Shown in pieces: positions 18,066-31,607 of a stretch of DNA of 35,398 bases (position 1 is its first letter; the number at the start of each line of letters is the position of its first letter). Under the pieces are notes generated by a model. The model saw only the letters and a program-made list of their open reading frames with translations. It was not told the DNA's origin and searched no databases. Source of the stretch: Candidatus Eiseniibacteriota bacterium (GTDB lineage Bacteria; Eisenbacteria; RBG-16-71-46); assembly GCA_005893225.1 (NCBI GenBank), contig VBOT01000038.1, positions 1-35,398 on the forward strand, in the 5' to 3' direction. A program made the translations under genes and the position numbers.

Positions 18066-19418
18066 ATGACTCAAAGGAAGCGGCTCGCGATTCTGGTCGG
18101 CGGCGGCCCCGCCCCCGGCATCAACAGCGTCATCGGAGCGGCGACGATCCGGGCGGCGCTCGAGGGCGTCGAGGTGCTGGGCATCGAGAACGGCTTCGAG
18201 TGGATCATGCAAGGCAACCTCGACCACGTGAGGCCGCTCACCATCGAGAATGTGAGCCGTATCCACTTCCGCGGCGGCTCCTTCATCGGGATCTCCCGCG
18301 CCAACCCTACCGACCTTCCCGAGCACCTCGAGAACGCGGTCACGTCGCTCGTGCGCCTCAACGTCTCGGACCTGATCACCATCGGCGGCGACGACACCGC
18401 CTACTCGGCGGTGAAGCTGGAGGAGAGGGGCGCCGGCCGCATTCGCGTCGTGCACGTGCCCAAGTCGATCGACAACGACCTGGACCTGCCGCCGCACGCG
18501 GACACCTTTGGCTTCCAGACGGCGCGGCACCTGGGCGTGGAGATCGTCAAGAACCTGATGGTCGATGCGAAGACCACCTCGCGCTGGTACTACGTGATCT
18601 CGATGGGTCGCAAGGCCGGGCACCTGGCGCTCGGCATCGGCAAGGCGGCGGGCGCCACCATCACGTTGATCCCCGAGGAGTTCCGCCAGCGGCCGATCCG
18701 GCTGCGCACCCTGGTCGACACCCTGGTGGCCTCGGTCATCAAGCGGCTCAACGACGGCCGGCGCGACGGCGTGGCCGTGATCGCCGAGGGCCTGGCGCTG
18801 GGGCTCGAACCGAAGGATCTGGCGCACGTCGAGGAGGCCGAGCGCGACGCCCACGGCAACGTGCGCATCGCCGAGATCAACATCGGCGAGATCCTGAAGC
18901 ACGCGGTCCTGGAGCGACTCAGGGAGCTCGACCTCAGCACCACGATCGTGGCCAAGAACATCGGCTACGAGCTGAGGTGCGCCGATCCGATCCCCTACGA
19001 CATGGAATACACCCGCGACCTCGGCTATTGCGCCGCCAAGTGCCTGCTCGGCGGCGGCAACGCGGTGATGATCTCGATGCTGGCCGGGCAGTTCGAGGCC
19101 ATCCCGTTCGACCGGCTGCTCGACCCGCAGACCGGGCGCGCAAAAGTGCGCATGGTGGACATCCACTCAACCCGCTACAGCATCGCGCGCCGCTACATGA
19201 TCCGGATCCGGCGCGACGACTTCGACGACCCCCGCGAGCTGGCCAAGTTCGCGGCCACGGCCGGGCTGTCGGTTCAGGAATTCCGCGCCCAGTTCGAGTA
19301 CCTGATCGAGAACGAGCCGCCGCCGCTCGAGTTGCGCGAGCCGGAGCCTCACGAGTACGAGCTGGTGAGCGAACTCGGGGCCGATCCCGAGCGCGGGACC
19401 GATTTGCCGAGACATTGA
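18066..19418 (+). CDS. 6-phosphofructokinase family, likely PPi-dependent type
   Basis: ILVGGGPAPGINSVIGAAT, LITIGGDDTAYSA (GGDD rather than GGDG), HVPKSIDNDLDLP, SMGRKAGHLALG; upstream GAGGGGAGGA RBS. Confidence 0.9.
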   Translation: MTQRKRLAILVGGGPAPGINSVIGAATIRAALEGVEVLGIENGFEWIMQGNLDHVRPLTIENVSRIHFRGGSFIGISRANPTDLPEHLENAVTSLVRLNVSDLITIGGDDTAYSAVKLEERGAGRIRVVHVPKSIDNDLDLPPHADTFGFQTARHLGVEIVKNLMVDAKTTSRWYYVISMGRKAGHLALGIGKAAGATITLIPEEFRQRPIRLRTLVDTLVASVIKRLNDGRRDGVAVIAEGLALGLEPKDLAHVEEAERDAHGNVRIAEINIGEILKHAVLERLRELDLSTTIVAKNIGYELRCADPIPYDMEYTRDLGYCAAKCLLGGGNAVMISMLAGQFEAIPFDRLLDPQTGRAKVRMVDIHSTRYSIARRYMIRIRRDDFDDPRELAKFAATAGLSVQEFRAQFEYLIENEPPPLELREPEPHEYELVSELGADPERGTDLPRH

Positions 19419-19605
19419 GCGAGCCCCGCCGGGGCCGGGCTGTACGTGCGATTCAACTTGACCACCACCCGAAACCCGGTGGTCGGCGCCTCGCCGACGC
19501 TCATGCAACCGCTCGTCGGCGTGCCCAGGATGCCCGCGCGGCAAGCGGGACGGTCTCCGCCGCGAAATACCTCATGACGCTCCGCGCCGCGCGCTCTGAG
19601 GAGAT

Positions 19606-19636
19606 TTGAGAGCGCCGAAAAGGCCCCCACTATAAT
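19606..19636 (+). promoter_or_regulatory. Candidate sigma-70-like promoter
   Basis: TTGAGA (19606-19611), 19-bp spacer, perfect TATAAT (19631-19636), in an otherwise GC-rich region upstream of the HNH remnant. Confidence 0.45.
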
Positions 19637-19673
19637 AGGCGAGTCGTAGGCAACTGCCCCGCGGTGCGCCCCC

Positions 19674-20390
19674 GTGAAGGGACAGTTCGTGTCCAGATAC
19701 TCGCTATCGCACGTCAGCGATCCCGATCTCGTGCGCGGCTTGGCTTCCGCTGTCGGCCAGGATCGAAGCGCCACCGCCGTGGTACTGGCACACCTTGCCG
19801 AATTCGATGCGCGGCGGCTCTACGTGCCGGCGGCGTTCCCCTCGACGTACCTGTACTGCCTGCACGAGCTGCACCTCTCGGAAGACGCGGCCTACAAGCG
19901 CATCCAGGCGGCGCGTGCGGCACGGCAATTCCCGGCCATCTTCGAGGCCATGGCCGAAGGCCGCCTGCACCTCAGGGGCGTGAACCTCTTGGCCCCCTAC
20001 CTGACTCCCGAAAACGCAGACGCGCTCCTCCAAGCCGCAGCCAACAAGACAACGCGCGAGATCGAGCAGCTCTTGGCGGAGCGATTCCCGCGCTCGGAAA
20101 CCCTGGCCCTAGTGCAGGCCATCCCTCGTCACCGCCCTTGCCCGAGGACCAGCGTCCGCCGGTGCCCCTTCAGACGTGCGCGTCGGACGGCGTCGGAGTA
20201 ACGAGGGGAGTTGCGCCGGAGCAAGTACCCCTCGCTCCGCGATCGAACACGACGCCGGTCGCGCCCGAGCGCTTCCTGGTGCAGTTCACCTTCGGGAAGA
20301 CCGAGCATGACGACCTTCAGTTGCCCGAGCGCTCAAGGCGCTGATCTCCCAGCAGGAGAAGCGCAAGCTCGGGGCCACGAGTGGGCCGCG
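19674..20390 (+). pseudogene. Degenerate HNH-endonuclease-type gene lacking the HNH domain
   Basis: AFPSTYLYCLHELHLSEDAAYKRIQAARAARQFPAIFEAMAEGRLHLRGVNLLAPYLTPENADALLQAAANKTTREIEQLLAERFPR in one frame; APERFLVQFTFGKTEHDDLQ in another (ORF 19664..20344); then ALISQQEKRKLGAT in a third. No HNH motif found downstream. Confidence 0.7.
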
Positions 20391-20587
20391 CTGCGTTTCT
20401 TGGCTCCCCCGGCCCACCGCTGGAGCCCCGCCGCGAACGGCAATTTGCAATCGGCGCACCCTTCTCCGTGAAGGGACGCCGCCGACGCGCCGAAAACAGA
20501 GGGGACCAGGACCGCAGGGGAATAGCCTTCCGGAGCGGAGTTTTGACCCCCGGGCCGGAGGCTGCCGCTTGAGCAAGAGGAGGTTAC

Positions 20588-21760
20588 GTGGAGCGAAAGT
20601 CACTATCCGGCCGCACGATCCGGGTGAGCGCGACCATTGCCCTGGCGCTGGCGCTGGGTCATGCCAGCGCGCGGGCCGAGGACGAACCCCCTCCGGTGGG
20701 CGTCCCCGTGCTTGGCCCCAGGACGGCGGCTCCGCCCTCCGCTCGCTTCACGGAGGTCCAGACGTCGCGCTTCACCTTCCATGGATTCTCCGACGTCACG
20801 ATGACCGGATCGCGCATCCGGCCGGATGGCGAAGCGGCCCATGACCAGGGCGCGTTCTCGCTCGGGAAGCTCGACCTGTACGCCTCCTCCACCCTCTCGC
20901 CGAACCTGTTCTTCATGGGCGAAGGCATGCTCAAGCTCGACGCCGGCGGGGACACGCGCGTGGACCTGGAGCAGATCTACGTCAGGTACTCCTGGTCGGA
21001 CCAGCTTCAGCTCGCGGCCGGCCGCACCTACACCGCGCTCGGCTACTGGAACGAGAACTATCAGCACGGGGCCTTCCTCCAGCCCACGGTGGAGCGGCCG
21101 GAGGCGCTCAAGTTCGAGGACGACGGCGGCATCCTGCCGGTTCATTCCGTCGGCCTGGAGCTGAGCGGCGAGACCCATCCGGACCAGTGGAGCCTGAGGC
21201 TCGTCGGCAACGTCGCCAACGGACGGGGCCCGCGCCGCGACCAGGTGCAAGGCACGACCGACGCCAACAATTTCAAGGCGTTCGGAGCCAAGCTGACCGC
21301 CAGCACCGGGGGCCCGCAGCGGGTGGACCTGGGCCCCATGTTCTACCGGGACCGCATCCCCGCTGACCCGGCCGTGCCGGAGCGCATGGGTGAGATCGAC
21401 GAGCAGATCACGGGCGGACACTTCCACTACGGCGATCAGAGCGTCCAGGCCGTGGCGGAGCTCTACGTCATGCGCCACGAGGACCTGGCCAGCGGAGCGG
21501 CTTACAAGCACAAGATCACCCATGCGGTCCTCACCTGGAAGACGGCGCACAACGCCAGCCCCTACCTGGCATGGGAGCGCACCGACCTCCAGCCCGGAGA
21601 TCCTTATTTCGGACCCGACGACCTCAGCCTGACCCGCAGCACCTCGGGCATGCGCTGGGACGTCAGCTCCAACAACGTGGTCAAGCTCGAGTATCGCCAT
21701 GACCACCGGCCCACCGAGGATCGCGATGCCGTCCTGGTCCAGACCGCATTCACCTTCTGA
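20588..21760 (+). CDS. Outer-membrane beta-barrel/porin-like protein
   Basis: GTG start with GAGGAGG RBS, signal peptide, alternating strands, [51 protein letters not shown]-terminal aromatic VLVQTAFTF. Confidence 0.75.
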   Translation: MERKSLSGRTIRVSATIALALALGHASARAEDEPPPVGVPVLGPRTAAPPSARFTEVQTSRFTFHGFSDVTMTGSRIRPDGEAAHDQGAFSLGKLDLYASSTLSPNLFFMGEGMLKLDAGGDTRVDLEQIYVRYSWSDQLQLAAGRTYTALGYWNENYQHGAFLQPTVERPEALKFEDDGGILPVHSVGLELSGETHPDQWSLRLVGNVANGRGPRRDQVQGTTDANNFKAFGAKLTASTGGPQRVDLGPMFYRDRIPADPAVPERMGEIDEQITGGHFHYGDQSVQAVAELYVMRHEDLASGAAYKHKITHAVLTWKTAHNASPYLAWERTDLQPGDPYFGPDDLSLTRSTSGMRWDVSSNNVVKLEYRHDHRPTEDRDAVLVQTAFTF

Positions 21761-21782
21761 GTCCGGTGCGCGGGGGGGCGAG

Positions 21783-24700
21783 ATGCTCGCCCGCGTAGCC
21801 GTGCCGCTGCTGGCGGTCGTCGTGCTGGCGTCCGGCGTCGCGACCTGGCTCTCGATCTCGGCCGGCCGCCGCTCGCTCGAGAAGCAGGTGACGGAGGATC
21901 TCCGCGCGGCGGCCCGCTCTGCCCGCGCCGAGGTCGACCGCTACCTGGAAGCGCGGAGCGGCGAACTCCAGATGCTCGCGAGCCTCGAGACCCTGAACGA
22001 CGTCCAGGTAGGCGATCCCCAGGGGCGCATCCAGGACGCTCTCCTGCGTCACGATCGCGCTTTCAGCGGAGCCTACCTCGAGCTGGCGGTGCTGAACGCG
22101 GACGACGTCATCGTCGCCTCGACCCGGCCGGCGCGCATCGGGCAGCCGCTCGATCCCGGCGTTCTCGACCTCGGTGAGGCCGCCGGGAGCGAGCGGCGCA
22201 GCCGCAGCGTGGTCACGCCACCGGGCGTGGAGGGCAGCGCGCTGGCCATGATCGAGCCGATCCGCTCGACCCTGGGCGACGAGACTCTCGGCTGGGTCGT
22301 GGGCCTCGTCGACTGGCGGCGCGTGGAGTCCCTCGTGCGGGCGACTCCGGTGGCAAGCGGCGCCCAGAACGGCACGAGGTTCATCTGCGTGGCCGACGGG
22401 GCCGGGCGCATCCTCGCCGGGCCCCGGGACGCGTCGGGTCTCATGCCCGCCGTGGCGGCGGTCCTGCGCCGCTCGAGCGGGACGCACGTGTGGCGGGAGC
22501 GCCTTGGGGAAGCAGGAAATCATCTGATCGCGGTCGACGTCGGAGGGCTGGCCTCGGCGGGATCGCCACCGGCCTGGCGGTTCGCCGTCTTCCGCGAGGC
22601 CCGCACCGCCTTCGGCGTCGCGCGCCCGTTCACCTACGGCGTGCTGGCGGTCGCGCTGCTCGGATTGCTGCTCGCAGCGGCGAGCGCCTGGGTCGTCGCC
22701 CGCGGCCTCTCCGGCCGGATCAATGCCATGGCGCAAGAGGTCGCCCAGGCCCGCACTCGGCTCGAGGAGGCGGTGGCGGAGCGCACGCGGGAGATCGAGA
22801 GCAAGAACGAGCTGCTGGCGGAGACCGCGCGGCGTGCCGAAGGAGCCACGCGGGCCAAGAGCGAGTTCCTCGCCAACGTGAGCCACGAGATCCGCACGCC
22901 GATGAACGGCATCATCGGAATGACCGAGCTGGCCCTCGGGACCGATCTCACTCGCGAGCAGCGCGAGTACCTGGAGACCGTGAGCTCGTCGGCCGAGACG
23001 CTGCTCGCCCTGATGAACGAGGTGCTCGACTTCTCGAAGATCGAGGCCGGCAAGCTCGAGCTCGAGTCGATTCCGTACAGCCTGCGCGACGTCCTTTCCG
23101 AAGGCCTCAAGCCGCTCGCCCACCGCGCGCACCAGAAGGGCCTCGAGCTCGCCTGCCAGATCCCGCTCGAGGTGCCTGACGCGGTGGTCGGCGACCCCAT
23201 GCGGCTGCGCCAGATCGGCGTCCACCTGGTGGAGAACGCGATCAAGTTCACCGACCGCGGCGAGATCCTGGTGCGAGTCGACGTGGAGTCCCGGGGCGAA
23301 GCCGACGCGGTGCTCCATTTCCAGGTCAGCGACACCGGAGTGGGCATCCCCGCCGACCAGCAGGAGCACATCTTCGAGTCCTTCCGGCAGGCCGACGGCT
23401 CGACCACCCGGCGATTCGGAGGCGCCGGCCTGGGCCTGACCATCTGCTCGCGGCTGGTGGAGCTGATGGTCGGTCGCCTCTGGGTGGAGAGCGAGGCGGG
23501 CAAGGGCAGCACGTTCCACTTCACCGCCCGCGTGCAGCTCCAGGGTGAGGAGCCGGCCGGCGCGGAGTGGCAGAAGCCCGAAGCGCTGGAGGGGCTCCAG
23601 GCTCTGGTGGTGGACGACAACGCCACCAACCGACGCATCCTGTGCGATCTCCTGCGCGCGTGGCGCATGATGCCCGTCGCAGTCCCCGACGGCCCGGCGG
23701 CGCTCGCGGCCTTGCGCCACATCGCCGAGGAAGGCGGCCGCCTGGACCTGGCGCTGCTCGACGTGCAGATGCCCGGGATGGACGGCTTCGAGCTGGTGCA
23801 GGCGATCCGCGAGGACCCCCGCTACTCGTCGCTGCCGCTGGTCGTGATCAGCTCGTCGGCCCAGGCCGCCGACCGGGAGCGCAGCGAGGATCTGGGCGTG
23901 GCGCGCTACCTCACCAAGCCGGTGATGCCGCGCGCCCTCCTCGGCGCATTGCGCGAGATCCTGCTCGGGCCCGGGGGGCCGGCCTTCCGCGGCGCGCCCG
24001 CGGCCGGCGAGGTCCCGAGCGAGCGGCAAGGCCGATCGCTGAGAGTCCTGCTCGCCGAGGACAATCCCGTGAACCGCGCCGTGGCGCAGCGGCTGCTCGA
24101 GAGGCACGGCCACAAGGTGGTCGCGGTGGGCGACGGCCGCGCCGCGCTCGCGTCACTCGACGTGGAGCGCTTCGATCTCGTCCTGATGGACATCCAGATG
24201 CCCGAGATGGACGGTCTCGAGGCCACGCGGGCCCTGCGCGACCGCGAGCGCACGAGCGGCCGGCACCTCCCGGTGATCGCGCTCACCGCGCGCGCGATGG
24301 CCGGCGACCGCGAGAAGTGCCTGGAAGCCGGGATGGACACCTACCTCTCGAAACCGATCCGGGCCGAGGATCTCCTCGAAGCCCTCACGCAAGTCGTGCC
24401 CGACGCCGCCCATCTCGCCCCGCCGGCGGCTCCGTCGCGACCCGCGGAGGATGGCCCCCAGGAAGAGGCGCCGAGATCCGCTCCCAAGACCGCGACCGAG
24501 GCTCCGGCGATGGATCGCGAGCTCGCGCTCGAATTCACCGGGGGAAGCCCCGAGCTGCTGGCCGACGTGGCGCAGATCTTCTTCGAGGAGACCCCGGCGC
24601 GGCTCGAGGAGATCCGCGTGGGTTTGGCCGAGGACGACGAGATCCTGGTGGCGGCGGCCGCCCATCGGCTCAAGGGCTCGCTCGGGACGCTCGGGGCGAA

Positions 24701-24851
24701 GTTCGCCTCCCAGCTCGCGGGCGAGATGGAGAGACTCGGCCGCGACGCCGAGCTCCGCCAGGCCGGCTTGATCTTCCCCGCGCTCGAGCTCGAGACCGCG
24801 CGCCTCGCGCTCGAGCTGGCCGACATGGTGAGCTGCATCAGGGCGGCGTGA
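21783..24851 (+). CDS. Hybrid sensor histidine kinase: periplasmic sensor, HisKA-HATPase, REC-REC, HPt
   Basis: [24 protein letters not shown] (H-box), [37 protein letters not shown], receivers [15 protein letters not shown] and [16 protein letters not shown], HPt [17 protein letters not shown]. Confidence 0.95.
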   Translation: MLARVAVPLLAVVVLASGVATWLSISAGRRSLEKQVTEDLRAAARSARAEVDRYLEARSGELQMLASLETLNDVQVGDPQGRIQDALLRHDRAFSGAYLELAVLNADDVIVASTRPARIGQPLDPGVLDLGEAAGSERRSRSVVTPPGVEGSALAMIEPIRSTLGDETLGWVVGLVDWRRVESLVRATPVASGAQNGTRFICVADGAGRILAGPRDASGLMPAVAAVLRRSSGTHVWRERLGEAGNHLIAVDVGGLASAGSPPAWRFAVFREARTAFGVARPFTYGVLAVALLGLLLAAASAWVVARGLSGRINAMAQEVAQARTRLEEAVAERTREIESKNELLAETARRAEGATRAKSEFLANVSHEIRTPMNGIIGMTELALGTDLTREQREYLETVSSSAETLLALMNEVLDFSKIEAGKLELESIPYSLRDVLSEGLKPLAHRAHQKGLELACQIPLEVPDAVVGDPMRLRQIGVHLVENAIKFTDRGEILVRVDVESRGEADAVLHFQVSDTGVGIPADQQEHIFESFRQADGSTTRRFGGAGLGLTICSRLVELMVGRLWVESEAGKGSTFHFTARVQLQGEEPAGAEWQKPEALEGLQALVVDDNATNRRILCDLLRAWRMMPVAVPDGPAALAALRHIAEEGGRLDLALLDVQMPGMDGFELVQAIREDPRYSSLPLVVISSSAQAADRERSEDLGVARYLTKPVMPRALLGALREILLGPGGPAFRGAPAAGEVPSERQGRSLRVLLAEDNPVNRAVAQRLLERHGHKVVAVGDGRAALASLDVERFDLVLMDIQMPEMDGLEATRALRDRERTSGRHLPVIALTARAMAGDREKCLEAGMDTYLSKPIRAEDLLEALTQVVPDAAHLAPPAAPSRPAEDGPQEEAPRSAPKTATEAPAMDRELALEFTGGSPELLADVAQIFFEETPARLEEIRVGLAEDDEILVAAAAHRLKGSLGTLGAKFASQLAGEMERLGRDAELRQAGLIFPALELETARLALELADMVSCIRAA

Positions 24852-24872
24852 CGCGCGGAGCCGCGAGGGCGC

Positions 24873-27583
<2,711 letters not shown>

Positions 27584-27970
27584 GGGGCGTCCTTTCCGGA
27601 TGCGAGGGCGCACAGGGCCCTCGGGCTAGAACGCGGGGACTCACAGGGTCCCCGAGGAACGGGTGGAGTATACACCCCGCGGGTGATGAACGGGGCGCGT
27701 GAGCGAGCAATGCCTGGGTCGCCCTTTCCAGGAGCTTTCATGCCTCTTTCCTGAGCCCGGCCCACGATCTGCCAGCAAACGGCTCGATCCGGGCCCGTGG
27801 GTAAGCGCATCCAACGGACATGATCCGCGGCGGCAAGTCCGGCAGCCTTCTCCCTTTCTTCAAACCCTTGCGGCGCGGCGCAGCCGTGGGCGCGAGCGTG
27901 CGCTTCTGAGCCGCCGGCGGCTCGCCCGCCGATCGCATGCGTCACTCACCCGGCGGGCGCAGACCGCGCC

Positions 27971-29755
27971 CTACTTCCCGCCCGACTCCTCCGCCACCCA
28001 CGCCTCCACTTGCTCCCGCAGCAGGGGCAGGGCCACCGCGCCGTTCTCGAGCACCGCGTCGTGGAACTTCTTGATGTCGAAGCGCCGGCCGAGCTTCTGC
28101 TTGGCCTCCTCGCGCAGGCGAAGGATCTCGAGCTGCCCGCACTTGTAGGCCAGCGCCTGCGCCGGCCACGTGATGTAGCGGTCGACTTCGTTCGCGATGT
28201 TGTTCTCGGCCAGCACGGTGTTGTCGACCATGTAATCGATCGCCTGCTTGCGGCTCCAGCCCATCGAGTGGATCCCGGTGTCGACCACAAGGCGGCACGC
28301 GCGCCACGCGTCGTAGGACAGCATCCCGATCTGGTCGAGGTCCCCCGAGTAAAGGCCCATCTCGTCGGCGAGCCGCTCTGAATAGAGCCCCCACCCCTCG
28401 ACGAAGGCGGTGACGCCCTGGTGCTTCCGAAACTCGGGCACCCCGGTGAGCTCCTGCGCGATCGCGATCTGCAGGTGGTGCCCGGGGATCGACTCGTGGA
28501 ACGCCAGCGCCTCGGCCTCGTAGCGCGGCCGCGTGGTGGGCTGATAGGTGTTGATCATGTAGTAGCCGGGTCGCGAGCCGTCGGCGGCGGGGTTGCGGTA
28601 GTACGCGATGGTCGAGTTGGGCGCCTCGTGCATTCCCATCACCTTGACCTCGCAGCCGGCCTTCGGGAGTAATCCAAAGTAGCGCGGGATCGCCGCGCGG
28701 GCCCGCGCCAGCGCCTGACGCGCCTTGGCCTCGACCTCGGCCGCGTTCTTGAAGTGCATCGCCGGGTCGCTCCTGAGCTTCTTCTGGATGCGCGCGACGT
28801 CGCCGGTGCCGAGCACCTTCTTGCCGAGGGCGCTCAGCTCCTTGCGGATGCGCGCCACCTCGGCCAGGCCGAGCCGGTGAAGGTCCTCCGGGCTCCGGTC
28901 GAGCGAGGTCTCGACGCGGATCAACTTGCGATAGGAGTCCGCGCCGCCTTGGAGCGCCACCAGGCCCGCCCGGTCCTGGGGCCGCGCGTGAGGCGCGATC
29001 TCGGTGCGCAGGAAGTCCTGGTAACGCTTCATCGCCGGCTTCACCACCACGCGCTCGGTGGAGATCAGCTCCTTCCGGAACCACTCGCGCTGCGAGGCAG
29101 TCCAGTCCTTGTGGAGCTTCTCGAGCGGCTGAGCGAGCGGCCACTCCTCGACCGGCTTCCCGTTCAGCGCCTGGAGCTCGTCCAGGGCCTTGCTGAGCGG
29201 CTGCACGCTCACGGTCCGCCCCTTCTTGAGCCCCGAGCGCAGGTTCGCGATCTCGACGTCCATGTAACGCCCCATGGCCTTGCATCGCGCCACGTAGTTC
29301 TGCGCGTCCTTGAACGTGGCGATGGTCGTGATATCCGGCAGGTTCATGAAGTCCACCTGCGGGCCGTCGAGCGGATCCACGCGCCAGTCCTCGAAGTGAC
29401 ACGACGCCACCGCGAGTTGATCCTGGACGTCCTCGATCAGCGCCGAGCGCGTGAGCCGGTCGGCCGGGTCGAGGCGCTTCTCGTCGATCGGGCGCGCGCG
29501 CCCCAGAACCCACTGGAGCCGTCGCTCTTCGGCCGCGATCCCGGCGGGGGTGTTGTCCTCGAGCCGGTCGTCATATCGTCGATCGCCGATGGACGTCGCC
29601 ATGGTCGGGTGCGCCTTGAGCTGCCCTTCCCAGTAGACGTTCGCGAGCCGGGCCAGGTCCTGGGACGGCGAGCCCGGGGCGGGACGAGGAAGGGCGAGCG
29701 TCAGGACGGCGGCGAGCATCAGGACCATCGGTTCGAGGCGGCGGGTCTGGGGCAT
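27971..29755 (-). CDS. DUF885 family secreted protein (putative metallopeptidase)
   Basis: Signal MPQTRRLEPMVLMLAAVLTLALPRPAPG; MINTYQPTTRPRYEAEALAFHESIPGHHLQIAIAQELTG, EGWGLYSERLADEMGLY. Confidence 0.9.
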   Translation of the reverse strand: MPQTRRLEPMVLMLAAVLTLALPRPAPGSPSQDLARLANVYWEGQLKAHPTMATSIGDRRYDDRLEDNTPAGIAAEERRLQWVLGRARPIDEKRLDPADRLTRSALIEDVQDQLAVASCHFEDWRVDPLDGPQVDFMNLPDITTIATFKDAQNYVARCKAMGRYMDVEIANLRSGLKKGRTVSVQPLSKALDELQALNGKPVEEWPLAQPLEKLHKDWTASQREWFRKELISTERVVVKPAMKRYQDFLRTEIAPHARPQDRAGLVALQGGADSYRKLIRVETSLDRSPEDLHRLGLAEVARIRKELSALGKKVLGTGDVARIQKKLRSDPAMHFKNAAEVEAKARQALARARAAIPRYFGLLPKAGCEVKVMGMHEAPNSTIAYYRNPAADGSRPGYYMINTYQPTTRPRYEAEALAFHESIPGHHLQIAIAQELTGVPEFRKHQGVTAFVEGWGLYSERLADEMGLYSGDLDQIGMLSYDAWRACRLVVDTGIHSMGWSRKQAIDYMVDNTVLAENNIANEVDRYITWPAQALAYKCGQLEILRLREEAKQKLGRRFDIKKFHDAVLENGAVALPLLREQVEAWVAEESGGK

Positions 29756-29850
29756 GGCGGCGCTCCCTGGGTCAGGAGTGGATGCGGTGCCGGGGGGACG
29801 GCAACTTTCGAAGGAGTCGGGTCCCACGCGGCGGATGGGTCGGGTCGGTT

Positions 29851-30633
29851 TCAATCGATTCGGCCTGGAACGGCGGGGCCGGCGCCGCGCCGCCGGCTGC
29901 GAGCCACGGCGGCCGAGCCGCCGAGAAGGATCGCCGCAAAAGTGAACCACTGGATCGCGTAGCTCACGTGCATGAACTCGTCGAGGGGCCGGGGCGGCCT
30001 CCGGAGCGGCTTCTCCGGGACGCCGTGGCCGGGAAGCTCGCGCAGCACCACCGGCGCCAGCGCGTACGGAAAGCGAGGGGCCAGCGAATCGAGGTCGAGC
30101 CAGCGCGCCGAGAGAAGCTGGACCGAATCGCCCGACATCGCGCGCAGGGACGGGCCGCCGGCGCCTCGCCGCAGCGGATCGGCCAGGCCGGTGACCTCGC
30201 GCTCGCCCGGCTCGGGATAGTCTCGAGGGCGGGCGGTCGCGGCGTCTGGGGCATAGAGCCACCCCCTATCGACCAGCACGGCGTGCGTGCCGTTGCCGAG
30301 GAGCAACGGAGTCACCACGTCCACGCCCGGCGCGCCGTCGTGCGCCCGGCCCGCGAGCAGGATCTGCCTGCGCTCGTCGAACCGGCCGCGCATCTCGAGC
30401 TTCCGGCCGCGCAGCGAATCGACGGGTGCCGAGATCTCATCGAGGGGGATCGGCCGCCCGGCCAGCTCACTGCGCAATCCCGTGTTGAGAGCCTGCTTCT
30501 CGTGCAGGCGCGAGATCTGCCAGAAGCCGAGGCGAACGCACAGGGCGGCGACGGCCACGACCAGAACCGGCCAGAGGAGCGAGCTGGGTCTCACGGGCGG
30601 GGGAGCGGTCGCCTTGCCGCCGGCAGGGAGCAC
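29851..30633 (-). CDS. SURF1 family protein
   Basis: LCVRLGFWQISRLHEKQALN, RGRKLEMRGRFDERRQILLAGRAHDGAPGVDVVTPLLL, VLVDRGWLYAPDA, C-terminal YAIQWFTFAAILLGG. Confidence 0.9.
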   Translation of the reverse strand: MLPAGGKATAPPPVRPSSLLWPVLVVAVAALCVRLGFWQISRLHEKQALNTGLRSELAGRPIPLDEISAPVDSLRGRKLEMRGRFDERRQILLAGRAHDGAPGVDVVTPLLLGNGTHAVLVDRGWLYAPDAATARPRDYPEPGEREVTGLADPLRRGAGGPSLRAMSGDSVQLLSARWLDLDSLAPRFPYALAPVVLRELPGHGVPEKPLRRPPRPLDEFMHVSYAIQWFTFAAILLGGSAAVARSRRRGAGPAVPGRID

Positions 30634-30646
30634 ACGCTGCCCGCCG

Positions 30647-30889
30647 TCACGGAGACGCCGGCTTCGGCTGGGGCTCCGGAAGGTCGAAGGCGACGATCAC
30701 CGACTCGAAGCCGCAGGTCTTGTGAGTACTGTCGCAGAACGGCTTGTTGCTGGAGTGCCCACATCTACAGAGCGACACCCGGGGACGGCCGCCGAGGCCG
30801 AAGGGCCGGCCTTCCTGATCGACGATCTCGAAGTCGCCCTCGACTCGGATGGAGCCGTTGCTCATTACGGTGATTCGGGTTGCCGCCAT
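30647..30889 (-). CDS. CDGSH-type iron-sulfur domain protein
   Basis: PRVSLCRCGHSSNKPFCDSTHKTCGF; C-x-C...C-x3-H with S in place of the usual G. Confidence 0.9.
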   Translation of the reverse strand: MAATRITVMSNGSIRVEGDFEIVDQEGRPFGLGGRPRVSLCRCGHSSNKPFCDSTHKTCGFESVIVAFDLPEPQPKPASP

Positions 30890-31195
30890 GGATCCTCCGG
30901 TTGCGGCCGGGCGCCGCCCGCGTCTCGGCCCAGCGCCGGGCGGGCGGGATCGGTTCCGGAATCTAGCAAGAGTCCGGGCGGGGTGCGACTTCGCCCGCGG
31001 TCCCGGGGCCGCCCGGAGATCGCTCCGGGGGTGGTGCTTCCCTCCGGCGTGGTCCGGGGACAGATTGCGGGCCGGCCTGAAACCTCCCCGGGGGAGGTCG
31101 CGTAGTGTACCCTGCACGAGCCTGCCGAATCGCCGCGCTCTTCCCGAATCGGGAGCGGCCGCGGCGCTCGTCTGGCCGGAAAGGAGCGTCTCTCG

Positions 31196-31504
31196 ATGCT
31201 GGAGCTGGTCGTCCTGGGAGTGCTGGGCATGGCGGTGTTGCTCGTCTTCGGTGTGCTCGCAGCGGTGGCCGCGTTCGTGTGGTGGATCGTGGTCCTGCCG
31301 TTCAAGCTGCTGGGGCTCGTGTTCCGCGGCGCGGCGGTGCTCCTGGCGCTTCCCTTTCTCCTCATCGCCGGCTTCATCGGGTTGCTGGTCTTCGGCGCCG
31401 GCGTGCTGGCCTTCATGATGCCGGCCCTGCCCCTGGTGCTCTTGATCCTCGGAGTCGTCTGGCTGGTGAGGCGGCGGTCGCGGAGCACGGCGCACGCGAT
31501 GTGA
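31196..31504 (+). CDS. Small hydrophobic membrane protein, unknown function
   Basis: 102 aa, almost wholly hydrophobic, VLGMAVLLVFGVLAAVAAFVWWIVVLPFKLLGLVF..., Arg-rich C-terminus. Confidence 0.65.
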   Translation: MLELVVLGVLGMAVLLVFGVLAAVAAFVWWIVVLPFKLLGLVFRGAAVLLALPFLLIAGFIGLLVFGAGVLAFMMPALPLVLLILGVVWLVRRRSRSTAHAM

Positions 31505-31607
31505 GGGATCCTTCCACGCCGATGGGCGGAAGAGCCTGAACAAGAACATCGCCCCCGCCCGGGCCTGATGCCGCCCCGGCCACGTCTCGCCGCCCGGAGT
31601 GAAAGAG

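Noticed and set aside
21750-24113. 787-aa minus-strand ORF
   Set aside because: Antisense to the hybrid histidine kinase, which has complete motif support.
27667-27672. TATACT on the minus strand upstream of acnA as a -10 box
   Set aside because: No credible -35 at the right spacing.
27908-27923. Perfect 16-nt palindrome GAGCCGCCGGCGGCTC after the DUF885 gene
   Set aside because: No T tract on either side and GC-rich palindromes are expected by chance here; not called as a terminator.
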